Of a DNA stretch of 64,000 bases, positions 34,101-44,966 are shown one piece after another. The stretch is from Monocercomonoides exilis. Lineage: Eukaryota > Preaxostyla > Oxymonadida > Polymastigidae. Location of the stretch: contig LSRY02000010.1 in the NCBI GenBank assembly GCA_001643675.2, forward strand, positions 651,501 through 715,500, given 5' to 3'. The position numbers and the translations under genes are program-made. Each line of letters opens with the position of its first letter. Within the stretch, counting starts at the first letter, position 1. The notes under the pieces were generated by a model, which was not told where the DNA came from, searched no databases, and saw nothing but the letters and a program-made list of their open reading frames with translations.

Positions 34101-37100
34101 CTCAGCTTCTTCCTCTCCTCCTCCTGCGCCTCAAACGCCTTCATTCACATGTGTGTTTTCATTTGAAAGAGTCAACGTTTCCAGTCTCTTTGAAGCTGCA
34201 ACTGCAACTGCTGCATCAAATTCTGCTTCAGATTCCTCGTTTGTGATGCATCAGCCAAAACTGCAGAGGATAAACCAGCCTTTTGTGACAGCAGCGACAA
34301 TGTTTGTTGACCACACACATTTCTTCACTCGCCATTTGAAGCTGATGCCACACGAAGCTGTCACCAATCTGCAGAACTCTCCTGCAAAATACAGCTCGTC
34401 TGCTAATTCGAATGCTTCCGATACTTCAATTCAGTCTTCTTCATCTTTAGCGTCTTCTGTTTCATTCACCCCAATGCACCGCGCTTCTTCTAATCTCGAG
34501 AATTCTATGCTGCTGTCTCCTTCAACGTTAAACCAAGATTACTCTTCTCTTCCTATTTCACCTGTTTTGTCTTCCTCCACATTGCTTCAGAACTCCTCAA
34601 ATACCACAAGCATGCATCCAATGCCTTCCCCTTATCTGCCAACCTCTGTTTCTGACAGCGACAGCACTTCATCTCAAACACACTCACCTGCTTTGTCTGT
34701 CTCATCACTGCGTTCGCTGACGGGAATGCCTTCTTCCTCTTTCTCTTCCACATCATCTGCCTCACAAAACGAAGGCTACACTCCTTCTGCTCCGCTCCCA
34801 GCTGATCCAAACTTCACTTTTTCTCCTTCTTCATCATCATTGTCTCCTCTTCCTCCAACTTCATCATATCCAAAATGGCTCTCTGGTGCTGTTGAGGCAC
34901 TGCGGGAGCACTCTGCCCGTTGCGGCATGTCAGAAGCACACAGACCAGATGGCTTGAGAGGAATACCTCTTTCGAGTTATCCTCTTCTCTCTTCCACTCA
35001 ACACTCGTCTGCATATCACTCCCCTCTTTTCGCCTCTACTGCCGCTTCATCGTCTTCTTCACTTTCATCGATGTCTTCCACTTCGGTTCCTCTCTCAGCA
35101 CAAGAATCGTCGTCACTCGAACCTTCTCCACTTTCCTTCTCAAGCTCAATTTCTCCACATCATCTCACATCACAACATTCCTCCTCCTCCTCTTCCTCTT
35201 TTTCTTCTTCTGCAAATGATGATATTCCTGCTTTCATTACATACAGACGTCATACGCTTACTCCAACTTCTGTTTTGAATGGCGGAAGCGGTTGGAGTGT
35301 CGTTGCATCGTCTGCCCCACCATTTTCCACGCAGCTCAGTCAAACAGTGCCCAGCAAGCCATCTGTGCGCCATCTCATCCGAAAATGGAAGAAAGAGCTG
35401 CTGAAAGAAGAGAAAGAGGGCAGAATGCTCAGAAGCCACAGCGAAGGAGCAGATGCCGATGGCATTCTGGCTGCTTCAGAGATGCTGCCAAGCGAGTCGC
35501 TGTATTCGTCTTCGCAACAGCCATCTTCTTTGGCGCCTTTGTCGATGAATGTAATGAACAAAGCTGCACTTCCATCTGTTCCATTCACATATCTTGTTCT
35601 TACTCAATGTGACGGCACACTTTTGATGTTCTGTCTCAACACAATGACTGTTGTGGGGACATCTTCTGCTTTCTCTTCGTCTGAGCTGTCTTCGCTCTCA
35701 CAGGAAGACGAAGGAATGAACATGAGAACATCTCAATACACTGCGCAAACAAGACAGTCAAAGAGAATCGAAGAGAATCTTTGCTATTCACTTGCACTTG
35801 TCCACTCCAGTAAGACTGACACATTAATCGACACAGAGCCATCTTCAGATGCATTTTCTGGCTCATATTCTTCTTCAGCTGCAGCTCCATCTCGTTCACT
35901 GCAACTGTCATCTGCACCAAATCCACCACTTCTTGTTGCCTTGATGAGCAACGGAGAAGTCCTCTTTCTCCGTCTATTTTTCGAGAAGACTGATCTTCGC
36001 CCGCTTTTTGTTCAATCAACCTTCGGCAAACTCTCATTTTCCAAGCTTCCCGTTTCGCTTCCACCTCCTTTCCTAACACTCAGACTTCCTGCTGCTGCTG
36101 CTAATTTACTTACGTTATCTTCATCTTCATCGTCGTATGTAACACAAATGAATTTCGCCGCAACGAGTCTTTTCGCACTGCAGCAGCATCATCAATGCCC
36201 TCGCACTTCAGTCATCCCAACTAATCATCTCGATTCATCGACTTCTTACTCAACGCTCTCTTCATTGTCTTCTTCTTCTGTATTTTCGTCTTCATCGCTT
36301 CCTCTTCTCTGTTTTGTGTCTGGATTAACTCCTTTGTTTATCTTCTTGAACAGAGGGTATCCACAGCCATTCCACGTGTCCCCTTCATTTTTCACCCAAT
36401 CGTCTTTCTTTGTTCCTTCCATCACACAAAGGGCTTCTCTTTCAACACTTCCATCACTCTCTTCTGTCATCCCCCTCGATACAATTCACCCACAATCCCA
36501 ACGACTTCTTTTCCCTTCTCTTTCTGGCTTCGATTCAGATAGCTCATATTCTCATTCATCATCTTCATCAACCTCATTGTCATCACTTTTCTACAATCCA
36601 TCTTCTCCATTTCCTTCGCTTCCTTCGCTCGTTCCACCAATAACTCGTCCACCTCCTGTTCTGGTTGCTTTATCTCCAAATCACCAAGCAACATTATTCA
36701 CTTTGCCACCTCAAACATTCAATTTGCCTTCAGGTGCATCATCTTCACTGGCCTCTCCACAGCTTCCTTTGAATGAGTGGATTGGGAAAAGAATTCCGCT
36801 TCATGCCACGCCTCATCGGGTGGAGCTGCATCGTCCAACGGGAATGCTTATTGTGGTTGTTTCGGTAATGATCCGAAAGACATTTGAGATGATGCAGAAC
36901 GAAATGGAGGAAGATGAAGAAGATGACGATGACAACGATGATGATGACGACGACGACGATTACGATGATAGAAAATATCGAGGTGGGAGAGGAAGGCCAT
37001 CATCTTCTCAGTCAAAATCAGTTGCTGCAAAGCCTGAAAAGAAGAAAAGAAGAAAAGTTGAACTTGTTGATGAAGTCTGCGAATTGCAAGACAAGCAACA

Positions 37101-38931
37101 CTCGGGTAGTGACAGTTGGGGAAGAATTCCCAGAAACTCAAATGGAGCTGATCTGAAAGGAGACGAAAGCGACGGAAAATTAGACGAAGCATATGATGAT
37201 GTGGTTGTTGATTTGGACGACCAGTTAAACAGCAGCACTTCGGTTGATACTGAAAGTCGGCGAGTTCAAAAGACGCTTGCCTCTTCCTTGAGAGATGAAA
37301 GCGGAGTTATTCAAACTCAGAACATCCGAAAGAGCGGGTCGCGTGCAACGAACTCTGCGGATGCTGCTGATGAAGCTGCTTCGTCATCTGATTCGTCTGC
37401 TTGTTGGTTTCCAGAATCTCTTCACGAACAGTTTTCTATTATTGCTATTTCGCCTGTTGATTGGACAGTTCAATCAAAGATAACATTAGACGTCGATGAG
37501 CATGTATCTGCCTTTAGCATTGTTCCTCTTCGTTCTGATTACAGCAGATATCCACCTTGCTCTCCCGCTTTTGCTCCGTCTACATCAACTGGCTCAAGAT
37601 TCAACAATATCAGCAACGCTTTTTACTTTTCTTCAAATAACTCAGCAGCAACACTCCACGAACAAACTGCCCGACTTCAAAAGAAGATGGCTGCTAATGC
37701 CTCTTTTAACGATGAGTCAATGCTTACCACTCGCGATATAATTGTCGTTGGAACAACAAAAGTTCGGGGTGAAGAAGTTATTGCTCGTGGAAGAGTTTTA
37801 TTGTTTGATTTGGTTCCAGCTGCTCCTCTGTATGGAATTGCCCCACCTCCATTTGGCAATGAGTCTTCATCGCATTCCACTCCATTGCTTTCCCCATTTT
37901 TATCATCAGCTGCTGTGAAATGGAACTCGTCTCCTTGCTATCGGCTTGTTCATTTACATGAAGCAGCAGAAAAAGCATCAATAACTTGCGTTGCTGGCAT
38001 TCCACAGGGACTTCTTCTTGTGGCAATGAAGCAAAAACTGTTCTGCTATCGATGGGATAGGAACAGGGAGCTGTTAGGCATAGCAATGACTGAAATGGAT
38101 GTGGCGGCGGTAAGCATGAAAGTGTGGCGAAACATCATTTATGTGGGAGACATTGATGGAACATGGTCTGTCGTCGAGTGGCGTGCTGATCAGCGTGCAC
38201 TTACAGTCATGGCGAAAAGTGGCCTGTCAGTAATGGGGAGTGGTGGAGCAACTGGCACTGGATCTATTGGGCGTATTGGAAGTTCAGGAGAATGTGCGTA
38301 TCTTGTGTCTGGATCGTCACAGCGAATGGTTGTTCATGATGAAGAAGGGAACTTAGCAATGATGCAGTTTACTCAAGGAAGCAGAGATACACTCGGAACT
38401 GATATCTTGTTACAGACACACAGCTACCATTTGGGTGGAAGCGGAGCTTCACTGCAGCCTGTTATAGCTTCATACCCTTCGAATGCATCATTTTCTTTGT
38501 CTCAGACCGAACAGTCACATATCGGAACTATCCTGCAAATGCAACAAACAAAGGAAGAAATTCCATTTGTTAATTGCATATCCACTTCTCATAGCGGATC
38601 TTTTTCGAGTGTGGTGTCCATCAATCATCGAGATGTGGTGGCTCAACTTCGATATTTGTCCGAACTGATGACAGCAAACGGTTACTATCTCGGAGGGACA
38701 AACCCAACAGAGTTTCGAGTTGTTGCATTCAGAGGTCAACCAACAAGGCGCAGGCTGGGGCAGAACAATAACTATGATCGTGGCACCGTACTTGATGGCG
38801 AGGTTATTTTAAAGTTTTTGGAGCTGAATTATTCGGAAAGAGAATTGATCGCACAAAAAATGATGATGAAGCAATGTGAGATTGTCATGCTGTTGGATAG
38901 ACTAACATCAATTAACGCATATATTTTGTAG
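28187..38931 (+). CDS. CPSF1: CPSF1/CPSF160, cleavage and polyadenylation specificity factor subunit 1 (hugely expanded)
   Basis: Scaffold of the complex that recognises the polyadenylation signal and drives mRNA 3'-end cleavage in the nucleus. Exons 28187-28489 and 28576-38931 with an 86-nt intron (GTTTGC...GACAG, phase 0). Splicing joins SFRIAR to LSIIHFDSSSYSF, matching the family's first-propeller strand. The product is 3,552 aa (human ~1,440). Family-matching islands: VVEDFGRCAAFPCYSNCIAV (~140), VSGLTPLFIFLNRGYPQPFH, KRIPLHATPHRVELH, and HEQFSIIAISPVDW (~3,050). The C-terminal CPSF_A part has GTTKVRGEEVIARGRVLLFD and LLVAMKQKLFCYRWDRNREL, and ends NPTEFRVVAF...VLDGEVILKFLELNYSERE. Between the islands are inserts of Ser runs, Asp/Glu runs and Lys/Glu coiled coils, open without a stop. 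DDB1 and SF3B3 share the fold, but the LDGE C-terminus and length pattern favour CPSF160. Confidence 0.9.
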
Positions 38932-39717
38932 TTTTCAGAGCAGTTTCCCTCAAAAATGTACTGATCTGATTTTTGATTAAACCCAACGCGTATCAAGTGC
39001 TTGGAGATTTTTCCCACTAAGAAACTCTGCAAGTGCAACTAAAAAATAAATAATTTTCTTTCTTTTTGATATTTTTAGTTTAAACTCATTCATTCGTTCG
39101 AAAATAGGCTGCTTTTTTTTCACGAATGAATCGTAGAAAAATATACCCCAAAATACAATTTTCTAAAACGCTATTTGTTTATTTTATTCAGCCTAAAGAT
39201 ATTCAAAGTTGTGAAAGTTTTGTGCAAATTGTAACAATGACGGATAGAAGGAAAATAAATTAATAAATATTTATTCTTGTTTTTCGTGTGAGTGTTGTGA
39301 AATGTGAAAAATGTGATGAAGAAATAAAAAATTTTTTTTTGAAAAATGCTTCAATGTTTTTTTTCCAAAAAATGTAACTTAATTGTTGTATTAAAGTTCT
39401 TTGTTCTCAATTGAATAACATTATTGCTACAAGATGCCTCAATGCGTTCTTCTCTCATTAAACCTTTGAAAATTTTTTATTTCTTAAACTCAACTTGATC
39501 AATATATCCATAACAACAAGCCAAAAGAAGATAAAACCTTGTTTATCTTTTTATTATCTTGTCAAAAATTCAAATGCAAAAAATAACTGTGCGAACACTA
39601 TTGATTTTATTCATATTAAACATTTTTATTTTCCAACATTTTCTTTCTTCCAAACACATGCGAATTCGATACGAATAACAAAATTGTGTTGTTTTCTGAA
39701 TGCAATGCATTTCAAAA
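38932..39717. other. Intergenic region; 3' part belongs to a segmental duplication
   Basis: AT-rich. From ~39494 it shares diverged sequence with ~59561 (TTGATCAA, then CCATAACAACAA, then a TTTATCTTT block and GTGTGAACGC/CTGTGCGAACAC), so the duplication that made the paralog pair includes upstream DNA. No other feature seen. Confidence 0.5.
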
Positions 39718-41111
39718 ATGCAGGGGAAGAGCATCTGTAGCAAATTCACTGGCGTGCAATTATTGTTGAGTTTGAGTTCTGGATGACTGTTTTTCTTGAT
39801 TTTTTTCTTGCAGAATCATTTTATGAACTGGAACGCTTCAGCGAGGAAGAGCAGAAACTGAAAATCGAGGAACTAAATAGACTCATGGACGAGATGAACA
39901 TAGAAGAACTTGATTCTATTCTCACAGCAGAGCTTTTCGATAGAGTTGACAAAATGATTGGAGAAAAGAAAATATCTCTGGAAAATGTCATTTGGTTATT
40001 GAAGCATATCGGGTACTGCACTGCAATGGAAAATGTTTGGAATGAAAGCCTTTACACATATTCGTTGTTCAAAAGATTTGAGAATATGATCTTTGATGAA
40101 GAAATGAAAAAAGAAGGAAAGAATGAAAAGCTGATTATTGATCTCTGCGAATGCTATATTTCCATAAATGGCTACATTTCATTTGATTTGCTTTCAGTTT
40201 GCGTGCCTCGTCTTCTGAAAGCTGCATCGATAAAGGATATAAACGAGGCAAAACAAAAAGAAGTGGAAATGGCTTTGATAACGCTGAGACGTTTGAGAAA
40301 TTGCGTATGAGAATTTTTGTTTCGTTTTTCATGCTTTTGTATCTTTCTTGCTTTTGAATAGTACATTGAAAGAAAATTGTATTTGGACGAAATAACAGAG
40401 ATCATCAAGTATCATCAAGAGCATCATAATTTAACTCGGCTTGCCTATCAATCGGCTTGGCAGTTTTTGATCTTGAGATTTTGGAGCGATGGAAGCTTAA
40501 AAGACATTATTGTGAATGAACTGCATTTTGCGAGAGAAGCGACCAGAGAATTGGAGGAGCTTTCAAAGTGTGTGAATTGGAAGAGAGAAGAAGAAACGAA
40601 AGAAGTTCTTGTTTTGATGAGATGGCTCATTACACTGGATTCTTTCTTTTGCTTTTGTCGATCGAGGAATGAAGAATATGCTTTACTAATTGACAGCATT
40701 GTTCAAGTGTTCAGAGCAGCGAAGGCGAATTACATGGAAATTAGCAGAAAATGCATTTGCATATTTGGAAGTGCAGGGAAAAGCAGAGCGATGAAGACTG
40801 ATGACTTATTGAAAGGCAGAGCCATTGATGCTGTTTTGGAGGTGATTCAGCGTCCAATGTTGGATGACGAAATGACATATGAAAGCTTGATGATTTTTAT
40901 GAATGTTTCAAAGAAATTGAAAGAAGAAGAAGTTCAAGGAGAAAAGGGAAAAGAGGAAAGAAAAGTCTTGAAAAGAAAAGTATTTGATAAGATGGAAGAA
41001 GAAGGATTCGAAGATATTATTGTTTGTTTTCATGAAATATTTGGCTTCCTTAACAATAAAAATATATATTCCATGTCACTAGATATTTCAGATTATTTTG
41101 TGAATGTTTGA
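39718..41111 (+). CDS. Helical-repeat protein, paralog A
   Basis: Proposed exons: 39718-39751, 39814-40304 and 40362-41111 (424 aa). Intron 2 (57 nt, GTATGA...AATAG, phase 0) is clear. Intron 1 (62 nt) would be GC-AG (GCGTGC...TTGCAG). It is inferred from the paralog at 59788, whose first exon has the same layout (11 codons ending K-F-T plus one base). The alternative is a start at the ATG at 39783, giving MTVFLDFFLAESFYEL. The protein is alpha-helical throughout: ERFSEEEQKLKIEELNRLMD, DSILTAELFDRVDKMIGEKK, EHHNLTRLAYQSAWQFLILR, ending LDISDYFVNV. The family is not recognised, but the helix pattern suggests armadillo/HEAT repeats. No signal peptide or membrane segment. Confidence 0.7.
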
Positions 41112-42191
41112 GAAAATGAAGCGCTCAAATTTTGTTTCTCTGATGTTCATTTTCTCTTTTTTCATCATTTCTTAAAAATAGAAAACTAACGTTATTGAAA
41201 GCATTTTTTTTATTAAAAAGTATTATTTTTAATCTTACTTCATTTTGATGAGTAAAAGCAGGAAAAAAAATTCAAGTCGAATGATGAAGAAGTGGTTCTT
41301 TTCGTTTTGAGGAAATATTTTTTCCCACAAACTTGACTAATAAAAAATTTTTTGCACAATTCAAAACCATTTCAGTTTCTTCAGATGGAGAATTTTCACT
41401 CATTCATAAAAAACAATTCACAACTGATGGAGGAATCATCAACCTCTTGAAATGATTATTGATCATTAAAAAGGGGAAGCAGATTGAATTTGGAGATTCT
41501 TTGAGACACAAGAGAAGAAGAAGAAATGGAAAGAACTTAATGATAAAAAAGAAGATGCTTTTGACAGAGTGCCTTTCAGTTTTAAAGAGTGAGGAGAAAG
41601 CAAGGAAAATGAAAACTCGGTGAACAATGCTATGCAATGATTTCTCCCGGATTGATGTGTTTTGAATCAATAGTCAGTTTTTTCTTGGTCGTTGACACAC
41701 AAGCGCAAATTTTGGCTCCATTCATTTAAAGAACTGAACAACATAAATACATAATATTTATTGAGTACTGGCTTAATTGTCAATTTGAATGAAAGTGAAT
41801 TGAACGAATCTCTCAAATTTATTAATTAAATATTTTAATTAACACGACAAAACTCGTTAAAAGAGAAGGCAAAATTGAGACAAAAAAAGTGAGATAAATA
41901 TAAATTACCTATAATGAACAAAAAACTGAATTCAACAAAAAACAAGATCAACAAAAAACGATTTAATTGTGAAATGGATTCTTTGCTTTTGAGTGAAATG
42001 AAACATTTCTATTGAAATAAAAAACACATACAATACATAACAAACATAACATGCATACAGAAAACATTACTCACTTCATATCATAATGGATAAATAAATA
42101 TTGACAGAAGCATAAACATAAACATGAATACACACATGAATTGAATAATACAAGAAAAAAAAGATCACAAAAAATGTTATTCGTTTCTCAT
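41112..42191. other. AT-rich intergenic region, nothing recognised
   Basis: About 1.1 kb between convergent gene ends. Many A/T runs, no sustained open frame and no repeat structure that I can support. Confidence 0.5.
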
Positions 42192-44963
42192 TCATTCAAC
42201 AATTTTTCCTGGCAAAACGATTTTGATTGTTTGTCTCTCTTCTGATTCCTCATCTCCACTCTCAACGTAGCTTCTTCTGACAATCCTCCCATTCTGGATA
42301 TAAATCCCATCAGATATCGTCATGATCAGCTTCTCTTTCGGAAAGTGCCCCACACACTCCCGCTTCACGCTCTCCAGCCCAATTCTCTCGTTCGCCTCCT
42401 TCCAAAAACACCCTTTCACAAGTTCGCAAAAACTGCTCTCGCTCACTTCTGACATGCGCGGCCTCTCCCCATTCATTATCTTCTGTCCTGCAATCACTGC
42501 CTCATAATCTCCAAATGGCACCTTCAATGTCAGGCACTCCCACAGCATCATCCCAATCGAAAACACAACTGACTTCTTTGTTGCTCCCATCTTCTTGTTC
42601 ATCAGCTCCGGCGCCTTCCACCTCAAACACTCATTTCTGTTGTCCTCTTCATCCTCAAACGCTGATGAAGCAAGAGAGTTTCTATCATCATCATCATCAC
42701 TGGCAGAAGTGACAATAGTTGACGATGAGATGGATGATGAATCTGAATCATCATCATCAGAAGAACAGTCGGAGTGCATGGCAATACAAATTACCATGTG
42801 CTCGGAGAATAACACAATGTGAGGACTGAGATTTTTCAGAGAAGATAGAGGGTTTTCCATTTCGTCAAATGAATGAAGAGCAAGATTAGCAACCCAGAAC
42901 AGGATCTGAGCTGCTGTCTGCTCCCTCTCTTGCAGAGTACCAATCGCCATCTCCTTCTTTTCATTCCTCCCATGAAGCAGCATGAACAGCGAATCTCTCA
43001 AGTCCACAATCAGCTTCTCATGAGGAGAAGAGCAGGCCATTGCATCCACCAGATTCGACATGGATGAGGTGGTTGGGCACAGACTCTCCGATCGAACAAA
43101 TGTGGTATCTGTGTCTGAAGTGTCTGTTGTGGAAGTGGATGAGATAGATGGTGATGGTGATCTCTTCCTTATCTCTTCCTCTTCCTCCTTTTCCAGTGCC
43201 CAATCGGGAATCTTATCTGAATCTCTTCCCAAGATGTATTCAGTTGAACCACTCTCAGATAGAAGATGCTCTTCAGATTCCGAATGCACCATTGCCTTCT
43301 CATACACCCTCTTCTTCACATTTCTTTCGTTTTTTTGCTCTGCCTCCCTCTCCGATTTCCTCCACTGCTCTTTTGGTGACATCTCCATCGTCATCATCTC
43401 AAATGCCTTCGGATCCTTTCTGATATTGTCTTCCACGATTATCTCCAATTCTTCTGTTCGTCTCTTTTGTTTTCTCCATCGAACAGCCAAAATAATTGAT
43501 ACAATCAGAACAATTAATAGTATCACAACAAGCACAATGACAATCAATAACCAATAAGATTTCCCTTCTTTTCCTCCTTCAACAATTATTTCATCTCCAT
43601 TTGCCTTTGCTTCACTTGCATTCTTCAGAATAAGAGAATTAGTCGATGAAGGAGATTCTTCATTCCCAAACAAAACATGCACACTCACTTCTATTTCATC
43701 TCCACAACTGTTGATGAGATCTTTTCCCACACTCCCTTCGACTTCTTTTTCTGACAAAAATCCATTTGAATCAAAATCATGTTTTTCAATCTCTTTCTCT
43801 TCTCCTTTCCTCTTCACAACTGAGAATGACAGATTGCATGGAACAAGAAGCAATCCTTTGAATGTCAGCTTCATTCTATCAATCTCTTCTATTGCTTCCA
43901 CACTTTCCAATACAGGAATGAAAAATGATGAATCCCTTTCTGAAGCAATCCCTTCAAAACTGCACCCTTCATTTAACATCCAAAGTGAAGAATTTGGCAA
44001 ACCTCCATCTCCTCCTTTCAAACTCATCACTTTCAATATTCCTGAATCTGTGCAAATGACATTTCTTCTTAATGATGGATATCCTTCAATTGATGGATTG
44101 TTATTCAAAAACTCTCCTTTCTCAATAATCACATTTCCTCCGCTCATTGTTATTCCTCCTTCTGATGAATTTGAGATTGTTGTGTCTTTCATCAAAACAG
44201 AACTCTTCACAACATCCACAAGAGATCCATCCCACCTGCACATTTCTTCTCCCTCATTGAAAGTCTGTTCATTTCTTTCCATTGTTCCTCCAACAAACAA
44301 ACATGATCCAATCAGCACATCCAAACATTCACAGATCTCCATCATTCTTCCCTTCTCTTTTGTGCTCCTGCATATCGCAAAAGAGCAGTTCAACACGCTC
44401 ACCTCTTTTTCAGCTCCCTCTATCCTCATCACACTTCCTTCATTAACCACAGAGATATTCTCAAAATTCACTTCCTTCATCTCTACCTCTGCCTTCATTC
44501 CAATGCCAATCACTTCTCCTTCACTAACAATCTCTGAGATGTTTGCTTCAAAAATCACAATCTTTACCTCTTTTGTTAATGATAGAAGTGGTGCTGTGGT
44601 GCAAATCCCATCAAATATTGTTTCTGAAATCTTCAGCTCCCCACTCTCCACAATCACAATTGTGTTCTTCATCATTAGATCCATCGTTGCTGAGCTGAAT
44701 CTGCACTCAGAAATCTCCAATCTCCCATCCTTCTCTTTCAAAATGTTCTTTTGATTCCCTTCAAATGATTCCCCAAACACAAATTCACATCTCTCCACAA
44801 CACACTCATTCAAAAACACAATCGCACTCCCTTCGCTCCCTGTTTCTTCAATCCTTGTATTGAAATGGATGGTTGCCTGCACTCTCTTCAATGATTTCAC
44901 ATTCAAATCTCCTATCTCACACTCTCCACCAATCAAGCATTCTCCATCAATCCACAGCACGTT
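42192..44963 (-). CDS. C-terminal part of the beta-helix receptor gene: beta-helix end, transmembrane helix, pseudokinase tail
   Basis: In the same frame as the 44964-51350 reading and directly after its TAG, so most likely the rest of one 3,052-codon gene. On its own it lacks a signal peptide and its first ATG is well inside the beta-helix. In order: beta-helix repeats (MRIEGAEKEVSVLNCSFAIC); one transmembrane helix (~43476-43556, LLIVIVLVVILLIVLIVSII) with a basic stop-transfer RWRKQKRR; a Ser/Glu-rich juxtamembrane region; and a kinase-like domain. The C-lobe is recognisable: RWKAPE (APE motif), SVVFSIGMMLWECLTLKVPF (subdomain IX) and CFWKEANERIG (subdomain XI). No glycine loop, VAIK lysine, HRD or DFG is seen; LSPHIVLFSE stands where HRD is expected, and an acidic Ser/Asp insert follows. 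It is therefore predicted to be a catalytically dead pseudokinase facing the cytosol. Ends in TGA. Confidence 0.8.
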   Translation of the reverse strand, partial: NVLWIDGECLIGGECEIGDLNVKSLKRVQATIHFNTRIEETGSEGSAIVFLNECVVERCEFVFGESFEGNQKNILKEKDGRLEISECRFSSATMDLMMKNTIVIVESGELKISETIFDGICTTAPLLSLTKEVKIVIFEANISEIVSEGEVIGIGMKAEVEMKEVNFENISVVNEGSVMRIEGAEKEVSVLNCSFAICRSTKEKGRMMEICECLDVLIGSCLFVGGTMERNEQTFNEGEEMCRWDGSLVDVVKSSVLMKDTTISNSSEGGITMSGGNVIIEKGEFLNNNPSIEGYPSLRRNVICTDSGILKVMSLKGGDGGLPNSSLWMLNEGCSFEGIASERDSSFFIPVLESVEAIEEIDRMKLTFKGLLLVPCNLSFSVVKRKGEEKEIEKHDFDSNGFLSEKEVEGSVGKDLINSCGDEIEVSVHVLFGNEESPSSTNSLILKNASEAKANGDEIIVEGGKEGKSYWLLIVIVLVVILLIVLIVSIILAVRWRKQKRRTEELEIIVEDNIRKDPKAFEMMTMEMSPKEQWRKSEREAEQKNERNVKKRVYEKAMVHSESEEHLLSESGSTEYILGRDSDKIPDWALEKEEEEEIRKRSPSPSISSTSTTDTSDTDTTFVRSESLCPTTSSMSNLVDAMACSSPHEKLIVDLRDSLFMLLHGRNEKKEMAIGTLQEREQTAAQILFWVANLALHSFDEMENPLSSLKNLSPHIVLFSEHMVICIAMHSDCSSDDDDSDSSSISSSTIVTSASDDDDDRNSLASSAFEDEEDNRNECLRWKAPELMNKKMGATKKSVVFSIGMMLWECLTLKVPFGDYEAVIAGQKIMNGERPRMSEVSESSFCELVKGCFWKEANERIGLESVKRECVGHFPKEKLIMTISDGIYIQNGRIVRRSYVESGDEESEERQTIKIVLPGKIVE

Positions 44964-44966
44964 CTA
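44964..44966 (-). other. Single in-frame TAG inside the beta-helix gene
   Basis: The codon before is CTT (Leu) and the codon after is AAC (Asn). Frames on both sides are open for 2,128 and 923 codons. A hypothetical 29-nt intron ending at this TAG (GTATTC...TTTAG) would shift the frame into an immediate stop, so splicing does not rescue it. Confidence 0.95.

Noticed and set aside
28187-38931. Identification of the big plus-strand gene as DDB1 or SF3B3 instead of CPSF1.
   Set aside because: All share the triple-propeller fold, but the VRGEEV-GRVLLFD strand order and the LDGE-containing C-terminus match CPSF160 better.
43060-43557. A possible antisense gene over the pseudokinase juxtamembrane region.
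   Set aside because: The reading is complementary to the well-supported minus-strand gene and has no independent motif.
43711-44754. Plus-strand 347-codon open frame.
   Set aside because: Antisense of the beta-helix gene. The Ile/Ser/Pro-rich composition is the complement of Gly/Glu/Asn codons; no start context or domain.
44964-44966. Reassigned TAG/TAA codons (glutamine), as known in some oxymonads, to explain the in-frame TAG.
   Set aside because: No in-frame TAA or TAG occurs in about 8,000 codons of VPS13 and CPSF1, and DAD1 ends at TAA exactly where the family ends. The genome uses the standard code.
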